Assembly (NCBI GenBank): GCA_002279705.1
Contig: NCCO01000024.1
Coordinates: forward strand, 1 to 35,992
Length of the DNA: 35,992 bases
Direction: 5' to 3'
DNA from: Allobosea sp. 12-68-7
GTDB lineage: Bacteria; Pseudomonadota; Alphaproteobacteria; Rhizobiales; Beijerinckiaceae
Within the stretch, counting starts at the first letter, position 1; each line of letters opens with the position of its first letter. Positions 35,923 to 35,992 of this stretch are shown piece by piece. Below the pieces are notes generated by a model. That model was not told where the DNA came from and made no database searches. It was given only the letters and a program-made list of their open reading frames with translations. The translations under genes and the position numbers were made by a program.

Positions 35923-35992
35923 ATGTCCCCGCTGACCAACCTGGCGCCGGTGACGGCGCCCACCATTACCCTGGCCGATGTCCGCGCAGCCG
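35923..35992 (+). CDS. probable threonine ammonia-lyase, N-terminal fragment
   Basis: Only 23 codons are visible: MSPLTNLAPVTAPTITLADV then RAA at the window edge. The ITLADVRAA segment resembles the N-terminus of PLP-dependent threonine dehydratases (ITLADI-x-AA-x-RI). The pyridoxal lysine is outside the window, so the call is tentative. It begins 13 bases after the greA stop. Confidence 0.4.
   Translation, partial: MSPLTNLAPVTAPTITLADVRAA

Overview
The window is high-GC DNA with the gene content and style of an alphaproteobacterium of the Rhizobiales/Hyphomicrobiales. A Bosea-like organism is my best guess, from protein resemblance only. The evidence is: a membrane-anchored CycM-type cytochrome c next to kdsB, pheA and nudC; an alphaproteobacterial-style prephenate dehydratase; a yejABEF-type peptide importer; and two palindromic intergenic repeats of the kind scattered in these genomes. 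Gene density is high and no gene-free stretch exceeds about 200 bases. I saw no rRNA, tRNA, CRISPR array, insertion sequence or prophage.

Layout. (1) 1-3618, minus strand: the start of an M20-type peptidase, a 923-residue exported TPR protein and a DinB-family protein. (2) 3630-12545: a set that reads as lysine/glutarate catabolism, made of a FOXRED1-like FAD oxidoreductase, a LysR regulator, a divergent ALDH7-type dehydrogenase (amaB-like), glutaryl-CoA dehydrogenase (gcdH), a class III CoA-transferase (gcdG-like), a Phd/VapC toxin-antitoxin pair and an acetolactate-synthase-like TPP enzyme. (3) 12655-16965: a small exported protein, transaldolase, and a two-gene ABC importer remnant whose binding protein has no signal peptide and which has no ATPase gene beside it. 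(4) 16993-22934: valine catabolism, with LysR, mmsA, isobutyryl-CoA dehydrogenase and mmsB, interrupted by a FitAB/VapBC pair and a HigBA pair. (5) 22978-27115: nudC, an unknown membrane-anchored protein, pheA, kdsB and cytochrome c. (6) 27311-33382: yejA, an MntA/HepT pair, yejB, yejE and the first 385 codons of yejF. (7) 33383-35992: the last 631 codons of carB, then greA and the start of a probable threonine ammonia-lyase.

Two things stand out. First, yejF runs in frame, without a stop, into the C-terminal 60 percent of carB at a short shared sequence near 33371-33382. Both proteins are cut inside a domain, so the simplest reading is a chimeric join of two genomes (assembly artefact) or, less likely, a real illegitimate recombination. 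I do not read it as a new bifunctional enzyme. The DNA after the join looks as if it comes from another alphaproteobacterium, possibly of the Acetobacteraceae/Rhodospirillales type.

Second, four toxin-antitoxin modules of four different types lie within 36 kb, each wedged between metabolic or transport genes, two of them inside the same valine operon. One has its toxin stop codon overlapping the start codon of the next catabolic gene. Two have clear palindromic candidate operators, and one of these carries half-sites that match, from memory, the gonococcal FitA operator.
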